Assembly: GCF_008271465.1 (NCBI RefSeq)
Contig: NZ_VMDU01000015.1
Location: forward strand, 1 to 64,000
Reading direction: 5' to 3'
DNA length: 64,000 nucleotides
Source of the DNA: Tabrizicola flagellatus
GTDB lineage: Bacteria > Pseudomonadota > Alphaproteobacteria > Rhodobacterales > Rhodobacteraceae
Under the pieces are notes generated by a model. That model was not told the DNA's origin. It saw only the letters and a program-made list of their open reading frames with translations, and did no database searches. Within the stretch, counting starts at the first letter, position 1, and the number at the start of each line of letters is the position of its first letter. Of this stretch, positions 63,230-64,000 are shown in pieces. The position numbers and the translations under genes are program-made.

Positions 63230-64000
63230 ATGCTGATGCGCGAGACGACCGATATCGCGGTGATCGGTGCGGGCGTGATCGGCCTGACCGTCGCGCTGGA
63301 GCTGATCGACCGGGGCCACGAGGTGACCCTGGTCGATCCCGGCCAGCCCGGCATGGGGACAAGCTACGGCAATGCCGGAACCATCGCCGGCTATGCCACC
63401 AGCCCGGTCGGCACGCCCGACGTGCTGCGGTCGCTGCCCGCGCTGCTGTTCTCGAAAACCTCGCCGCTGGCGATCCGCCACCGGGCGCTGCCCTCGCTGA
63501 TGCCCTGGCTGATGCGCTTTCTCTGGCAGTCCTTGCCCGCTCGGGCCCGGCACAATGCCGGTGCGCTGGCCGTCCTGTTGCGCGATGCGGGCGAGCTGTG
63601 GGACGATCTGGTCCTGCGGGTGCAGGGGGCGGGCATCCTGCAGCGGCGAGGGTGCCTTTACCTTTACGAGACTGGCGATGCCTTCACCCGCGCCTGGGCC
63701 GAGCTGGACCGCCGCCGCGCGCTGGGGGTGGAGGTGGACCTTCTCGGCCCCGAGGCGCTGGCGGCGCTGGAGCCCGGCCTGCCGCCGCAGGCGGGCGCGG
63801 CCTTCTTTCCCGCCGCGACCTTCCTGGACGATCCCGGCCGGATGATGGGCCTGATCGCGGCCGAGGTGCTGGGCAAGGCGCGGCTTCTGTCCGCGCGGGC
63901 CGAGCGGCTGTCGCGGCGCCCGGACGGCGTGGTGATCGAGGGGCCGGATCTGCACCTGCACGCCCGCCGCGTGGTGATCGCCGCCGGCGCCCATTCCCGC
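63230..64000 (+). CDS. FAD-dependent oxidoreductase, DadA-like (partial, runs off window)
   Basis: First 257 codons. DAO-family N-terminus with the dinucleotide-binding DIAVIGAGVIGLTVALELIDRGHEVTLVD, TSYGNAGTIAGYATSPVGTP and ALEPGLPPQAGAAFFPAATFLDD, as in D-amino-acid dehydrogenases. ATG 63230 chosen; ATG 63236 is equally possible. Follows the Fe-ADH gene by 34 nt and likely completes the same catabolic operon. The 3' part lies outside the window. Confidence 0.85.
   Translation, partial: MLMRETTDIAVIGAGVIGLTVALELIDRGHEVTLVDPGQPGMGTSYGNAGTIAGYATSPVGTPDVLRSLPALLFSKTSPLAIRHRALPSLMPWLMRFLWQSLPARARHNAGALAVLLRDAGELWDDLVLRVQGAGILQRRGCLYLYETGDAFTRAWAELDRRRALGVEVDLLGPEALAALEPGLPPQAGAAFFPAATFLDDPGRMMGLIAAEVLGKARLLSARAERLSRRPDGVVIEGPDLHLHARRVVIAAGAHSR

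Overview
The window looks like chromosomal DNA of a GC-rich alphaproteobacterium, most likely a member of the Rhodobacteraceae/Paracoccaceae (inference). The grounds are the high GC of core genes, a class I (archaeal-type) lysyl-tRNA synthetase, the mreBCD-mrdA-rodA order, an acs/DUF4212/SSS-symporter block and Rhodobacterales-style short hairpin terminators. Two blocks have visibly lower GC and different codon use: 1-9.1 kb and about 44.0-46.1 kb. Both carry defence or conflict genes.

Layout. 1-9.1 kb: a minus-strand type I restriction-modification operon (hsdM, a 122-aa orphan, hsdS, an AlbA_2/ATPase-like regulator, hsdR), preceded by a 135-aa orphan. It ends beside the 3' end of a tRNA-Ser(GCU) gene, a classic integration site. 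9.5-11.2 kb: two YeeE/YedE-type membrane proteins and a persulfide-dioxygenase-like metallo-hydrolase (sulfur handling). 11.5-12.2 kb: two tandem small envelope proteins with Pro-Thr tails. 12.4-15 kb: a 2-hydroxyacid dehydrogenase, an SH3-domain protein and a CDF metal transporter. 15-18.4 kb: an overlapping tetR-aruH-aruI arginine-transaminase operon behind a perfect palindrome, with an MFS transporter facing it. 19.8-25.4 kb: rplY, an FkbM methyltransferase, pth, a DUF697 (TIGR01620)/DUF463 (YcjX) pair and truA.

25.4-35.4 kb: a long minus-strand run of acsA, adk, DUF4212, an SSS symporter, a cNMP/CBS/DUF294 protein, a small membrane protein, a response regulator, and a degenerate sensor kinase fused to a DnaQ exonuclease. 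This looks like an acetate-uptake and signalling unit. 35.7-43.5 kb: a SulP transporter, a flavin-fold protein, a large beta-helix protein, DUF4864, CHAD and class I lysS. 43.6-46.0 kb: TerB-like protein, then a DarT1-NADAR ADP-ribosylation toxin-antitoxin pair whose toxin appears membrane anchored. 46.3-48.0 kb: leuA behind a leucine-rich leader peptide and attenuator. 48-51.2 kb: a membrane protein, LysR regulator, DUF1127 protein and SDR. 51.4-57.1 kb: the cell-shape operon mreB-mreC-mreD-mrdA-rodA. 57.1-64 kb: a hydroxyacid reductase, a DMT exporter, then a glutamine-synthetase-like/ALDH/Fe-ADH/FAD-oxidoreductase catabolic cluster that runs off the end.

Most noteworthy: the DarT1-NADAR module with N-terminal membrane segments; the type I R-M operon with embedded accessory genes; the pseudo-kinase/exonuclease fusion in the acetate operon; the leuA attenuator; and a roughly 75-nt dispersed intergenic element in three copies, two of them flanking leuA in opposite orientation. 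All family assignments come from reading motifs, not from database searches.
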